Positions 51,126-62,525 are shown, counted from the first letter of the stretch. The stretch is DNA of 64,000 nt from Ancylobacter lacus (GCF_018390635.1 NZ_JAHBGE010000065.1:1-64000), one strand, 5' to 3'. Notes: generated by a model from the letters alone, not told the origin. Made by a program: numbers and translations.

Positions 51126-51810
51126 GGCCGCCGGCCGGGTTCTGCTCTGGTCGCTCGTCACCATCGGCTTCTACGCCGCGGCCAAGCGCATCTACCGGCG
51201 CTGGCCGCGCTGGTGGCTCTCGCCGCTGGCGGTGACGCCGGCGCTGATCGCGCTGGTGGTGGTGGGGCTGCATGCGAGCTACCGCGACTATATCGGCGGC
51301 ACGCGCTGGCTGGTGCTGCTGCTCGGCCCGGCGACGGTGGCCTTCGCCTTTCCCATCTATGAGCAGCGCGCGCTGATCCGCCGGCACTGGCCGGTGCTGC
51401 TGGCCGGCATGGTCGCCGGCAGCGCCACCGCGGTGCTGACGAGCTGGGCGCTGGCCACCGCGGTGGGGCTGGATGGGGTGCTGCGCCTCAGCCTGCTGCC
51501 GCGCTCCATGAGCACGCCCTTCGCCATGGAGGTGTCCGGCGACATCGGCGGCGTTCCCGACCTCACCGCGATCTTCGTGGTCATCACCGGCATTGCCGGC
51601 GGCGCCCTCGGCGACCTCGTGCTGGCCCGGCTGCGCTTCGGCTCGGCGCTGGCGCGCGGGGCGCTGTTCGGCCTCGGCGCCCACGGCGTCGGCACCGCCC
51701 GCGCCCACCAGATCGGCCAGACCGAAGGCGCGGTGGCCGGGCTGGTGATGGTGCTGGTCGGCCTGCTGAACGTGCTGGCCGCCCCGCTGGTGGCGCATCT
51801 GCTGCGGTGA
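51103..51810 (+). CDS. lrgB: LrgB family membrane protein
   Basis: LrgB (235 aa) is the many-helix partner of LrgA. It has VTPALIALVVVGLHASYRDYIGGTRWLVLLLGPATVAFAFPIYEQ, LPRSMSTPFAMEVSGDIGGVPDLTAIFVVITGIAG and LGAHGVGTARAHQIGQTEGAVAGLVMVLVGLLNVL, all family hallmarks. Two adjacent ATGs (51103, 51106) lie within the end of lrgA (23-nt overlap), indicating coupled translation. Exact role (autolysis control or metabolite transport) unknown here. Confidence 0.92.
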   Translation: MMSLLSPEAAGRVLLWSLVTIGFYAAAKRIYRRWPRWWLSPLAVTPALIALVVVGLHASYRDYIGGTRWLVLLLGPATVAFAFPIYEQRALIRRHWPVLLAGMVAGSATAVLTSWALATAVGLDGVLRLSLLPRSMSTPFAMEVSGDIGGVPDLTAIFVVITGIAGGALGDLVLARLRFGSALARGALFGLGAHGVGTARAHQIGQTEGAVAGLVMVLVGLLNVLAAPLVAHLLR

Positions 51811-51830
51811 CAGGGGCCCGGCGGGGGGCC

Positions 51831-52736
51831 TCACGGCACCGCGTCGGCAGGCCGGGCGGGGGCGTGCAGCCCGTCGATGTGCCCGACCAGGAAATCCGCC
51901 AGCGCCCGCACCCGCCGCTCCGGCCGCCGGGCCGCGGCGAACAGCGCGAGTTCGGTCGGGCCCTGCTCGGGCAGGCCGAATCCGCTGAGGACGCGGTGCT
52001 CGGCCAGCACCGCCTCGCGCGGCAGCAGGCTGAGCCCCAGCCCCGCCGCCACCGCCGCCTGCACCCCGGAAAGCCCCTGGCTGGCATAGGCGATGCGCCA
52101 GCCCCGCCCGGCCTCCTCGATGGCGCGGATCGCCCGGTCGCGGTAGATGCAGCCGGCGGAGAACACCGCCAGCGGCACCGGCTCGTCCGGCGCCGGCAGG
52201 CCGGCCTCGATCCCCGAGCCTGCGGCGCCGACCCAGACCAGCGGCTCGGTCCAGCTCGCCAGCGCGGTGCCGTCACCCGGCTCGCGCTTGGCAAGGGCGA
52301 GGTCGAGCTCGCCCTGCTCCAGCAGGCGCCGGAGATCGAGGCTGAGGCCGCTCACTGTGTCGAGCCGCGTGTCCGGCCAGCGCCCGGCGAAGCCGGCCAG
52401 CAGGTCGATCAGCCGGCGGCCGGCGAAATCCTCCGGCACGCCGAGCCGGATGGTGCGGGGCGCGCCGGGCCGCCGCAGCACCTCGGAGGCCTCGGCCGAG
52501 AGCGCCAGCAGCCGGCGGGCATAGCCCAGCAGACGCTCGCCCTCCTCCGTCACCCGCACCGCGCCGGCGCGCTCGCGCAGCAGCAGCACATGGCCGAGGC
52601 CCTGCTCCAGCTTCTTCACCTGCAGGCTGACGGTGGACTGGGTGAGGTGCACCCGCTCCGCCGCGCGGGTGAAGCCGCCGCTGTCCACCACCGCGACGAA
52701 GGTGCGCAGGAGATCGAGGTCGAAGCCGAAGTGCAT
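51831..52736 (-). CDS. LysR family transcriptional regulator
   Basis: This is a 301-residue regulator. DLDLLRTFVAVVDSGGFTRAAERVHLTQSTVSLQVKKLEQGLG is the DNA-binding domain; the effector domain follows (RRPGAPRTIRLGVPEDFAGRRL). The start at 52736 (MHFGFDLDLL) was preferred to an upstream codon at 52748. It is divergent from a haloacid dehalogenase (199 nt between starts) and converges on lrgB (20 nt). Ligand unknown. Confidence 0.9.
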   Translation of the reverse strand: MHFGFDLDLLRTFVAVVDSGGFTRAAERVHLTQSTVSLQVKKLEQGLGHVLLLRERAGAVRVTEEGERLLGYARRLLALSAEASEVLRRPGAPRTIRLGVPEDFAGRRLIDLLAGFAGRWPDTRLDTVSGLSLDLRRLLEQGELDLALAKREPGDGTALASWTEPLVWVGAAGSGIEAGLPAPDEPVPLAVFSAGCIYRDRAIRAIEEAGRGWRIAYASQGLSGVQAAVAAGLGLSLLPREAVLAEHRVLSGFGLPEQGPTELALFAAARRPERRVRALADFLVGHIDGLHAPARPADAVP

Positions 52737-52934
52737 TGAATTTCTCAATCAAGGACATTGCACCATATCATTTCCCGATAAGGCGCCGCCGCGCTAGAGC
52801 CTTTGCTGCGGGCGCCGACCGGCGGCCCGCGACTCCGAAAGGCTCCGGCCGGGCGCGGCGGGGCGCCCCTTCCCTCCGGCGGTCCGCGGGCGGGAAAGGC
52901 CCCGCCCCCGGCCATCACCAGGGAAGGCATGCTC

Positions 52935-53699
52935 ATGTCCGAGGACCCCATCCAGACGCCGCCGGGCGTGGCGGCACCCCCCGCACCTTCGGCGACCGGC
53001 GGCCTGTCGGGGCCCCGCCCGCTGTGGCTGACCTTCGACTGCTACGGCACCCTCATCCAGTGGGACGAGGGTCTGCTCGCCGCGATCCGCCAGGTGCTCG
53101 CCGGCAAGGCCCATCCGGTCGAGCCCGCCCGCTTCATCGCGGTCTATGACCGGCACGAGCACGCGCTGGAAGAGTCCCGGCCGCATCTCGACTTCCGCAC
53201 CGTGGCCGGGCGGGCGATGGCGGCGGCGATGACCGAGCTGGGGCTGGAGCCCGACCCCGCCGACGCCGCCGTGCTGACCGATTCCATCGGCCGGATGCCG
53301 CCCTTCCCCGAGGTGGTGGCCAGCCTCGCCCGGCTGAAGGCGGCCGGCTTCCGCCTCGCGGTGATCTCCAACACCGACGACGCCATCATCGCCGGCAACA
53401 TCGCCCAGCTCGGCGGCCATGTGGACCGGGTGATCACCGCCCAGCAGGCCGGGGCCTACAAGCCCTCGCGCACCATCTTCGAGCATGGCTGGCGGGCGCT
53501 CGGCGTCACGCGCGACGAGATCGTGCATGTCTGCGCCAGCCCGCATCTCGATCTCGCGGCGGCGCGCGACCTCGGCTTCCGCGCGGTGTGGGTGGACCGG
53601 GGCACCGGGCGCCGGCCACTGCCGGACTACCGGCCCGACGCCACCGTGCCGGCGCTGGACGCCGTTCCCGGCGTGCTGGCCGCCGCCGGCTGGATGTGA
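52935..53699 (+). CDS. Haloacid dehalogenase type II
   Basis: This is a 254-residue HAD-superfamily enzyme. Motif 1 is WLTFDCYGTLIQWDEG (nucleophile Asp), motif 2 is AVISNTDDAI, the Lys is in GAYKPSRTIFEHGW and motif 3 is HVCASPHLDLAAARDLGFRAVWVDRG. The layout is that of type-II 2-haloacid dehalogenases, which replace a halogen by hydroxyl; other HAD substrates are possible. The start at 52935 fits the spacing from GGGAAGG; an ATG 6 nt earlier and a longer frame to 52803 exist. Confidence 0.88.
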   Translation: MSEDPIQTPPGVAAPPAPSATGGLSGPRPLWLTFDCYGTLIQWDEGLLAAIRQVLAGKAHPVEPARFIAVYDRHEHALEESRPHLDFRTVAGRAMAAAMTELGLEPDPADAAVLTDSIGRMPPFPEVVASLARLKAAGFRLAVISNTDDAIIAGNIAQLGGHVDRVITAQQAGAYKPSRTIFEHGWRALGVTRDEIVHVCASPHLDLAAARDLGFRAVWVDRGTGRRPLPDYRPDATVPALDAVPGVLAAAGWM

Positions 53700-53757
53700 G
53701 CCGCCGGCCCGGGCGGCCGGCGACATCCCGCCGGCCGCAAGACCCTGCCCGCCCATG

Positions 53758-53787
53758 AAAAACGGCCGGCGCATCGCTGCGCCGGCC
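53758..53787 (-). terminator. Intrinsic terminator of rpsA
   Basis: A perfect 10-bp stem (GGCCGGCGCA/TGCGCCGGCC) with a 4-nt loop is followed on the minus strand by GTTTTTC. It lies 73 nt after the rpsA stop. Confidence 0.85.
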
Positions 53788-53859
53788 GCTTGTGTGTCAC
53801 GCCGTCCGGCGTTCCGCGGAAGGGGCGCGCCCGTGCGGGGCGCCCCGGCCGGGAGACGC

Positions 53860-55569
53860 TCAGTCGGTCTTCTCGGTCGCCTTGCGCAGCGCGGCGCCCA
53901 GGATGTCGCCCAGCGAGGCGCCGGAATCCTGCGAGCCGAACTGGGCCACGGCTTCCTTCTCCTCGGCGATCTCCAGCGCCTTGATCGACACCTGGACCTT
54001 GCGGGCCTTGCGGTCGAACAGGATGATGCGCGCGTCGAACTTCTCGCCGACGGCGAAACGCTCGGGGCGCTGGTCGCCGCGGTCGCGGGCCAGCTCGGAG
54101 CGCTTCACGAAGGTCGTCATGTCGGTGCCGATGATCTTCACCTCGACGCCGCCATCCTTCACGTCGACGACTTCGCAGGTGACGATCGCGCCCTTCTTGA
54201 TCTCGCCGGCATCGGCGAAGGGGTCGCCGGCCAGCTGCTTCACGCCGAGCGAGATGCGCTCCTTCTCGACGTCGACGTCGAGCACGACCGCCTTGATCAC
54301 GTCGCCCTTCTTGAACTCGTCGATGACCTGCTCGCCCGGACGGTTCCAGTCGAGGTCGGACAGGTGCACCATGCCGTCGACGTCGCCGTCGAGGCCGAGG
54401 AAGAGGCCGAACTCGGTCTTGTTCTTGACCTCGCCTTCCACCACGGAGCCGGACGGATACTTGTCCGCGAAGGCATCCCAGGGGTTCTGCAGGGTCTGCT
54501 TGAGGCCGAGCGAGATGCGGCGCTTGACCGAATCCACCTCGAGGATCGCGACTTCCACTTCCTGGGAGGTGGCGACGATCTTGCCGGGGTGGACGTTCTT
54601 CTTGGTCCAGCTCATCTCGGAGACGTGGATCAGGCCTTCGATGCCCGGCTCCAGTTCCACGAACGCGCCGTAGTCGGTGATGTTGGTCACGCGGCCCTTG
54701 AAGCGGGCCTGCACCGGGTACTTGGCCTCGATGCCCTCCCACGGATCGCCGAGGAGCTGCTTCATGCCGAGCGAGATGCGGTGCGTCTCGTGGTTGATCT
54801 TGATGATCTTGACCTTGACGGTCTGGCCGATGTTCAGCACCTCGGTCGGGTGGTTGACCCGGCGCCAGGCGATGTCGGTGACGTGGAGCAGGCCGTCAAT
54901 GCCGCCGAGGTCGACGAACGCGCCGTAGTCGGTGATGTTCTTCACCACGCCGTCGATGACCTGACCCTCTTCGAGGTTCTGGACCAGCTCGTGGCGCTGC
55001 TCGGCGCGGGTCTCTTCCAGCACGGTGCGGCGGGAGACGACGATGTTGCCGCGGCGCCGGTCCATCTTCAGGATCTGGAAGGGCTGCGGGTTGTGCATCA
55101 GCGGGCCGACGTCGCGGATCGGGCGGATGTCGACCTGGGAGCGCGGCAGGAAGGCCACGGCGCCGTCGAGATCGACGGTGAAGCCGCCCTTCACCTGGTT
55201 GAAGATCACGCCGGTGACCTTCTCCTGCGCGTTGAACGCCTTTTCGAGACGGACCCAGCTCTCTTCGCGGCGGGCCTTGTCACGCGAGAGGACGGCCTCG
55301 CCCAGCGCGTTCTCGACGCGCTCGAGATAGACCTCGACCTCGTCGCCGATCTTGATCGCGGAGTCGCGGCCGGGGCCGGAGAATTCCTTCAGCGCCACCC
55401 GACCCTCGGTCTTCAGACCGATGTCGATGATGGCGAGGTCCTTCTCGATGGCGACGACGATACCCTTTACGACCGAGCCTTCGGCGAGTTCGGACTGGCC
55501 GAAGCTCTCCTCCAGCATCGCGGCGAAGTCGTCACGCGAAGGATTAAAGGCGGTGTTGGAAACGGACAT
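53860..55569 (-). CDS. rpsA: 30S ribosomal protein S1
   Basis: S1 (569 aa) holds mRNA on the 30S subunit. Six S1 (OB-fold) domains follow one another from about residue 30: GSVVKGIVVAIEKDLAIIDIGLKTEG, then VTGVIFNQVKGGFTVDLDGAVAFLP, GQVIDGVVKNITDYGAFVDLGGIDGLLHVTDI, FKGRVTNITDYGAFVELEPGIEGLIHVSEMSW, VEGEVKNKTEFGLFLGLDGDVDGMVHLSDLDW and VTCEVVDVKDGGVEVKI. The start at 55569 has AGGAG upstream. A promoter about 450 nt upstream implies a long leader. cmk, its usual upstream neighbour, is 4.2 kb away. Confidence 0.97.
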   Translation of the reverse strand: MSVSNTAFNPSRDDFAAMLEESFGQSELAEGSVVKGIVVAIEKDLAIIDIGLKTEGRVALKEFSGPGRDSAIKIGDEVEVYLERVENALGEAVLSRDKARREESWVRLEKAFNAQEKVTGVIFNQVKGGFTVDLDGAVAFLPRSQVDIRPIRDVGPLMHNPQPFQILKMDRRRGNIVVSRRTVLEETRAEQRHELVQNLEEGQVIDGVVKNITDYGAFVDLGGIDGLLHVTDIAWRRVNHPTEVLNIGQTVKVKIIKINHETHRISLGMKQLLGDPWEGIEAKYPVQARFKGRVTNITDYGAFVELEPGIEGLIHVSEMSWTKKNVHPGKIVATSQEVEVAILEVDSVKRRISLGLKQTLQNPWDAFADKYPSGSVVEGEVKNKTEFGLFLGLDGDVDGMVHLSDLDWNRPGEQVIDEFKKGDVIKAVVLDVDVEKERISLGVKQLAGDPFADAGEIKKGAIVTCEVVDVKDGGVEVKIIGTDMTTFVKRSELARDRGDQRPERFAVGEKFDARIILFDRKARKVQVSIKALEIAEEKEAVAQFGSQDSGASLGDILGAALRKATEKTD

Positions 55570-56019
55570 TGAAGCTCCTGTGCCAGTCGATTGCGCCGGT
55601 GCGGGTTGATGGTCGCCTCCTCCGCTGCGGGCATCGGGCCTGGCGGTCCCGATGCAGCCTCCGGGGGGAGCCCCGAAGGCCCGGCGCTGTGGCCGCGGCG
55701 GATGAGACGTCGGCGATCGGGCCCGTGCTGGCCGTTCCACCCGCCATCCCCCTCGGGATGGACCCCGCCGGCGCAAGGCCGGCGCGGCTGTCGCGGCGGC
55801 GCCCGGCGGAACCGGGAAGGCCGGCGACGGGGAACCCCCGGCGGCCGGCGCGACGCTCACGGCGAAGGATCGGGACGGAGACGGCCGCAACGGGCCGGAA
55901 CTCACATGTCGGGCGGGGCGATCAAGCGCGCGGCGGGCTGGCCTCCCAGCGTCGGGGTGCGTCTACCGCATCCCCGGCCCGCCCCGGCGGCTCGTCTCCA
56001 AAGCGCCCGGACGCGCGAG
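55570..56019 (-). other. Long 5' leader of rpsA, no gene seen
   Basis: About 450 bases of GC-rich sequence between the candidate rpsA promoter and the start codon. Open frames here lack protein character. E. coli rpsA is controlled by S1 binding its own leader; a similar role is inferred for this one. Nothing else was recognised. Confidence 0.5.
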
Positions 56020-56048
56020 GATATAGCGACGGCGCCGCGTCATGGCAA
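56020..56048 (-). promoter_or_regulatory. Candidate promoter of rpsA
   Basis: Minus-strand CTTGCC/TTGCCA (56048-56043), a 17-nt spacer and CTATATC/TATATC (56025-56020) fit the alphaproteobacterial CTTGAC-N17-CTATAT consensus closely. It lies just beyond the stop of the GGDEF-EAL gene, so rpsA is probably transcribed alone. Confidence 0.65.
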
Positions 56049-56075
56049 GGGTTTGGCCGGTTCCGCCGGCCGCCC

Positions 56076-58094
56076 TCACCCCGTTTGCGCCGGCATGGCG
56101 CCGGCCACCGCGGCGCTCAGCCCGGTCGCCACCGGCTGGGGCCGGCCCAGCAGGTAGCCCTGAACCTCGTGGCAGCCTTCGGCCTCCAGCAGCCGGAGCT
56201 GTTCCAGCGTCTCGACGCCCTCCGCCAGCACCTTGATGTCGAGGCTGCGGCCGAGCGCCAGCACCGCCCGCAGGATGGCGCGGGCCTGCGGCGAGCGGGT
56301 GATGTCGGCCATGAAGGAGCGGTCGAGCTTGATGCGGCTGAAGGGGAAGGTGCGCAACGTCTCCAGCGAGGAATAGCCGGTGCCGAAATCGTCGATCGCG
56401 ATCGTCACGCCGAGGTCGCGGATCGCCTGCAGCGCGAGGAAGCAGCGCTCCTTGTCCTGGATGATGGCGGATTCGGTGATCTCCAGCTCCAGCCGCCCCG
56501 GCGCGAGGCCGCTCTCTTCCAGCACGTCGGCCACCAGCGCCGGCAGGTCGCAATGGGCGATCTGCACCGCCGACAGGTTGACCGCGACCTTCTGGGTCGG
56601 CGGCCAGGCCGCGGCCTCGGCGCAGGCGGTGCGCAGCACCCATTCCCCGAGCGGCAGGATCAGCCCGCTCTCTTCCGCCGCCGGAATGAAGTCGGCCGGG
56701 GAGACGAAGCCCCGGCCCGGATGCCGCCAGCGCACCAGCGCCTCGTAGCCCACCACCTGCGAACAGCGGACATCGGCCTGCACCTGGTAGTGCAGGGTGA
56801 ACTGCTCCTGCTCCACCGCGGTGCGCAGCTCCGCCACCAGCTCGCGGCGCCGCCGCGCCGCCTCGTCCATGGAGGCCTCGTAGAAACAGACCGCCCGGGT
56901 CACGTCGGCCTTGGCACGGGCCATGGCGAGGTCGGCGCTGCCGATCAGCCGGGCCGGGGTATCGCCGTCGCTGGGGAAGATCGAGACGCCGAAGCTGGCC
57001 CGGGGCACGAGGTCGGTGCCCTTGATCCGGAGCGGCGCCATCAGCGCCTGCTCCAGCCGGGTGACGAAGGCGTCGGCCTCGGCGACATCGCCGATCGGCT
57101 TGAGCGCGGCGAATTCGTCGCCCGCCATCCGGGCGAGGAACTCGTCCCGCTTCAGCGCCTGGCGCAGCCGCCCGGCCACCGCCGCCAGCATCTGGTCCCC
57201 GGCGTCGTGGCCGTGCCGGTCGTTCACGTCCTTGAGGCGGTCGAGGTCGATCAGCACCACCGCCACGCAGCGCCGGTCCAGCAGGGCGCGGGCGAGCTTG
57301 ACCGGCATGAAGTTCACGAAGCTGTTGCGGTTCGGCAGTCCGGTGAGGGCGTCGCTGAGGGCCATCTGCTTCAGCGTGCCGAGCGTCTGCTGGTTCATGT
57401 CGGAATCGATCATGTGGCTCGCCACGCCGGTGGCGATGACGAGCAGCACGCCGCTGGCGATGGCCACCGCCAGCCCCTCGACCTGCGCGGCGTCGGGCGG
57501 CAGCGCCGGCAGGGGGTACACCGTCAGGGCCGCCATGCCGGTGAAGTGCAGCGCCAGAACGCAGGCGACGAAGGCCGCGAGGCCGAGCCCCCGGCGCCCA
57601 CAGGCGAGCGCCGCGAGGCTCGCCGCGGCGAACACCACCGACAGCAGCACCGAGGCGCCGACAGCGGTGGCGTTCCAGCTCAGCAGGCCGTCGATCCGAT
57701 AGGCCAGCATGCCGACATAGTGCATGGCCGCCACCGAGAGGCCGAGCAGCGCGCCGCCGATGGCCGCGGAGGCGAGGCCGCCCGTCACCGCGATGAGCAG
57801 CGCCAGCGTGGTGCCGCCGACCACCGCGAGCAGCGACAGCAGCGTCAGGACGGGGTCGTACAGCACGGGGATGTCGGCCCGATAGGCCAGCATGGCGACG
57901 AAATGGGTGCACCACACCGAGGAACCCGCCGCCACCGCGGCGAGGAACACCCAGCCGACCTGCTGGCGGCCGGAACGCTGCAAAGCCCGACGATGGAGCT
58001 CGAGCGCAACCCAGCCGCCGCCAATGCACACCAGCACCGCGAGCGCCAGCATCCAGGTGTTATGTTCCTCGGTGATACACGTCAAAATACGCAT
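56076..58094 (-). CDS. MHYT sensor with GGDEF and EAL domains (c-di-GMP enzyme)
   Basis: This is a 672-residue membrane protein. Residues about 1-230 form a seven-helix MHYT sensor with three motifs (CTHFVAML, AMHYVGML, ALHFTGMA) thought to bind metal and sense O2, CO or NO. The GGDEF domain (about 245-405) has SDALTGLPNRNSF and an AGDEF site in place of GGDEF. The EAL domain (about 415-660) has VVGYEALVRWRHP, VNLSAVQI, LEITESAI, IDDFGTGYSSL, KLDRSF and LAEGVET, which looks catalytically complete. It therefore probably degrades c-di-GMP; cyclase activity is uncertain. ATG at 58094 chosen over a TTG at 58100. Confidence 0.94.
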   Translation of the reverse strand: MRILTCITEEHNTWMLALAVLVCIGGGWVALELHRRALQRSGRQQVGWVFLAAVAAGSSVWCTHFVAMLAYRADIPVLYDPVLTLLSLLAVVGGTTLALLIAVTGGLASAAIGGALLGLSVAAMHYVGMLAYRIDGLLSWNATAVGASVLLSVVFAAASLAALACGRRGLGLAAFVACVLALHFTGMAALTVYPLPALPPDAAQVEGLAVAIASGVLLVIATGVASHMIDSDMNQQTLGTLKQMALSDALTGLPNRNSFVNFMPVKLARALLDRRCVAVVLIDLDRLKDVNDRHGHDAGDQMLAAVAGRLRQALKRDEFLARMAGDEFAALKPIGDVAEADAFVTRLEQALMAPLRIKGTDLVPRASFGVSIFPSDGDTPARLIGSADLAMARAKADVTRAVCFYEASMDEAARRRRELVAELRTAVEQEQFTLHYQVQADVRCSQVVGYEALVRWRHPGRGFVSPADFIPAAEESGLILPLGEWVLRTACAEAAAWPPTQKVAVNLSAVQIAHCDLPALVADVLEESGLAPGRLELEITESAIIQDKERCFLALQAIRDLGVTIAIDDFGTGYSSLETLRTFPFSRIKLDRSFMADITRSPQARAILRAVLALGRSLDIKVLAEGVETLEQLRLLEAEGCHEVQGYLLGRPQPVATGLSAAVAGAMPAQTG

Positions 58095-58375
58095 GTTCAA
58101 ATAAAGAAGACATAAGGTTGCGGAGGCAAAACAGGCAATGACATCTTCCCGAGCGTCGCCGAATTGTACGAAGGAAGATTTAGGCTTGGACCAATATTAC
58201 GACTGATTTTTGATCGCGCCGGAGCGGGGGTGCCGGCACGGCACGCCCGGCCATCGGCCGAGGCGCCGGGCGGGAGCCTCATCCGGTCGGGGGCCTCTTC
58301 GTCAGGACCCGCCGGCGCCGCGCCGGGGACCGTCCGCCCGCGCCGGTCTCGCAGGCGCAGCGCAGGGGTCTTCCC
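58095..58375. other. AT-richer intergenic stretch upstream of the MHYT gene
   Basis: The first about 120 bases are unusually AT-rich for this window (e.g. around 58180-58215) and probably hold the promoter of the MHYT-GGDEF-EAL gene on the minus strand. The remainder is GC-rich. No gene is recognised. Confidence 0.4.
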
Positions 58376-59329
58376 TCACGCCGGCCGGGCCAGCCACACA
58401 TCCATCACCCAGCCGAGGCGCGCCCGGATGTCGGCGCGGGCGTCGAGGATCGCGGCGGCGATCTCCTCCAGCGGCCCGGCGAGCAGCGCCTCGTCCGGGG
58501 TGCCGAGGCAGGCGCCCCACCACACCTCGCCCTTCCAGCCGCGGGCCCGCAGCGCCCGCAGCCCGCTGCCATCGTCCAGCAGCACGGCGAAGGCCGGGGC
58601 GGCCGGGGTTTCCTCGGCGACCCGGCGGCCGGTGGTGACGAGAACCGGCTCGCCCACCCCGTTGAGCGGAATGGCGTGGGCGGCGCACAGCATCTGCAGC
58701 GCCGAGATGCCCGGCACCACCTCCACCGCAAAGCCGTCGGCGGCCGCCGGCGGCGGCGCCACGGCGCCCGGCGGGAACGGACCGCCCGTCGCCGGCGGCG
58801 GATGCGTCGCGGTCGTGGGCCCGCCCGGCATGGCGGATGCCGGCCGCCCGGAGCCCTCGGCTTCGCTCCCGCCGGCCGCCGGCCGCGCGAACAGGGCGCG
58901 GGCCGCCTCCAGCACCCGCAGGGTGGAATCGTAGAGCATGGGGTCGCCCCAGACGAGGATGGCGGCGGTGCCGTCTTCCGGCAGTTCGCGGGCGAGCAGC
59001 GCCGCCAGCAGCGCCGCGCGCTCTTCGTGCCAGCCGGCGACGCTGGCGCGGTAGGCCGCGTCCCGCGCCGCGCTTTCGGCGGCAGCGCCACCGGCCTCGC
59101 CCGCGGGCAGCGGCGGGCGCAGGCGGCGGGGGCTCGGTGCCCGCACCACCCGGTGTCCGGGTTTGGCGAACCGGGCGAGCAGCCCCTCGCGCAGAGCCAC
59201 CAGCCCGGCGGCGGCCTCGCCCTTCTCCAGCAGCAGGAAGAGATCGGCCTGCCCCAGCGCCTCGGCGGCGCGGAAGGTGAGCTGGCTCGCCTGCCCCATG
59301 CCGATGCCGATGACGAGGACGCGGCGCAT
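58376..59329 (-). CDS. cobF: Precorrin-6A synthase (deacetylating), with a low-complexity insert
   Basis: CobF (317 aa) methylates precorrin-5 at C-1 with loss of acetate in aerobic B12 synthesis. It starts MRRVLVIGIGMGQASQLTFRAAEALGQADLFLLLEKGE, has ILVWGDPMLYDSTLRVLEAA, the SAM-site VEVVPGISALQMLCAAHAIPLN and EVWWGACLGTPDEALLAGPLEEI. Between the two lobes (about residues 160-210) is an extra segment rich in Pro, Ala, Gly and Thr that makes it longer than usual. No other cob genes are here. It lies 7 nt after the CMD-family gene. Confidence 0.9.
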   Translation of the reverse strand: MRRVLVIGIGMGQASQLTFRAAEALGQADLFLLLEKGEAAAGLVALREGLLARFAKPGHRVVRAPSPRRLRPPLPAGEAGGAAAESAARDAAYRASVAGWHEERAALLAALLARELPEDGTAAILVWGDPMLYDSTLRVLEAARALFARPAAGGSEAEGSGRPASAMPGGPTTATHPPPATGGPFPPGAVAPPPAAADGFAVEVVPGISALQMLCAAHAIPLNGVGEPVLVTTGRRVAEETPAAPAFAVLLDDGSGLRALRARGWKGEVWWGACLGTPDEALLAGPLEEIAAAILDARADIRARLGWVMDVWLARPA

Positions 59330-59336
59330 CGGCCGC

Positions 59337-59785
59337 TCAGGGCGCGGCGGGGGAATCGGTGAGGCCGCGGGCGGCGAAGACCCGGCGGGCGACCAGCAGG
59401 GCGTCGAGCGCGGCGGGGAAGCCGGCATAGAGCGCCATCTGCATGATGACCTCCACCACCTCCTCGCGGCTGGCCCCCACATTCAGCGCCGAGCCGATAT
59501 GCACCTCCAGCTCGCGCTGGGCATGGCCGAGCGCGACCAGCCCGGCGACGGTGGCGAGCATGCGGGTGCGCAGGTCGAGCCCCGGGCGGGAGTAGATGTC
59601 GCCATAGCCGAATTCGAAGATGTAGCGGGCGAAGTCCGGCGCAACCTCCGCGAGCGTCTCCATGAGATGCTCGCCCGAACTGCCGGTGATGCGGGCGAGC
59701 TGCGCCCGGCCACGGGCGAGCCTGTCCTCACCCGCCACGGCGGGGGGATGAATGGCGTCATCGTCCACCCCACCATCCTGACTGG

Positions 59786-59789
<4 letters not shown>
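59337..59789 (-). CDS. Carboxymuconolactone decarboxylase family protein
   Basis: This 150-residue all-helical protein has the CMD pattern FEFGYGDIYSRPGLDLRTRMLATVAGLVALGHAQRELEVHIGSALNVGASREEVVEVIMQMALYAGFPAAL. The Cys pair of AhpD-type redox members is absent, so gamma-carboxymuconolactone decarboxylase or a related function is possible, but not peroxidase. GTG at 59789 overlaps the cmk stop (GTGA). The first about 25 residues look unlike the family, so a later start is possible. Confidence 0.85.
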
Positions 59790-61878
<2,089 letters not shown>

Positions 61879-62005
61879 TCATGCCCGGCCGTGGGATCCT
61901 CGCGCCCGTCACCGCGCTTTCCAGGCCTGCGTCCCATGCCTACGTCGCCACCGTCCGCAAGCCCGCCTCGCGCCACCGCCGGAGAGGACCGCCCGCGATT
62001 GGCGC

Positions 62006-62035
62006 TTGACAGGCCGGAGCCTCGGGTCCTATGGG
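62006..62035 (+). promoter_or_regulatory. Candidate promoter of the FYDLN-acid gene
   Basis: A perfect TTGACA (62006-62011), an 18-nt spacer and TATGGG (62030-62035) lie 36 nt before the GTG start. The -10 is weak but in place. Confidence 0.5.
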
Positions 62036-62070
62036 AGCCCCCTTCATCCACACCATCCGAGGTCAGACCC

Positions 62071-62469
62071 GTGGCGAAGCCAGAACTTGGCACGAAGCGC
62101 ATCTGCCCCGTGACGGGCCGCAAATTCTACGACCTGAACAAGGATCCGGTGATCTCGCCCTATACGGGCCAGATCGTCCCGATCACTGTCGCGGTCTCCC
62201 GCGGTCGCGTCGAAGCCCCGCGTCCCGTCGTTGCCGAGCCGGCCGAAGTGGACGTCGAGGAAACGGGCGATATCGAACTGGTCTCGCTGGAGGACGCCGA
62301 CGAGGAGGCCACCACCTCCACCAAGGCGGCACCGGCGGACGACGACCTCGAGATCGAGGACGAAGTCGAGACCGATGACGACGACACCTTCCTCGAAGAA
62401 GACGAGGATGGCGATGACGACGTGGCCGATCTGATCGGCGACGGCATCGAGGACGACGAGGAGGGCTGA
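62071..62469 (+). CDS. TIGR02300 (FYDLN acid) family protein
   Basis: This is a 132-residue protein. The N-terminal zinc-ribbon-like part reads KPELGTKRICPVTGRKFYDLNKDPVISPYTG, the defining signature; the C-terminal about 90 residues are extremely acidic and low complexity, ending EDDEEG. The family is restricted to alphaproteobacteria as far as I know, and its function is unknown. It is divergent from aroA, as in many relatives. GTG start at 62071. Confidence 0.93.
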   Translation: MAKPELGTKRICPVTGRKFYDLNKDPVISPYTGQIVPITVAVSRGRVEAPRPVVAEPAEVDVEETGDIELVSLEDADEEATTSTKAAPADDDLEIEDEVETDDDDTFLEEDEDGDDDVADLIGDGIEDDEEG

Positions 62470-62525
62470 CGCGCCCGCCGGCCCCGTGCCGGCGGCGGTC
62501 AAAAGGCGCCGGAGGCGCTTCGGCC

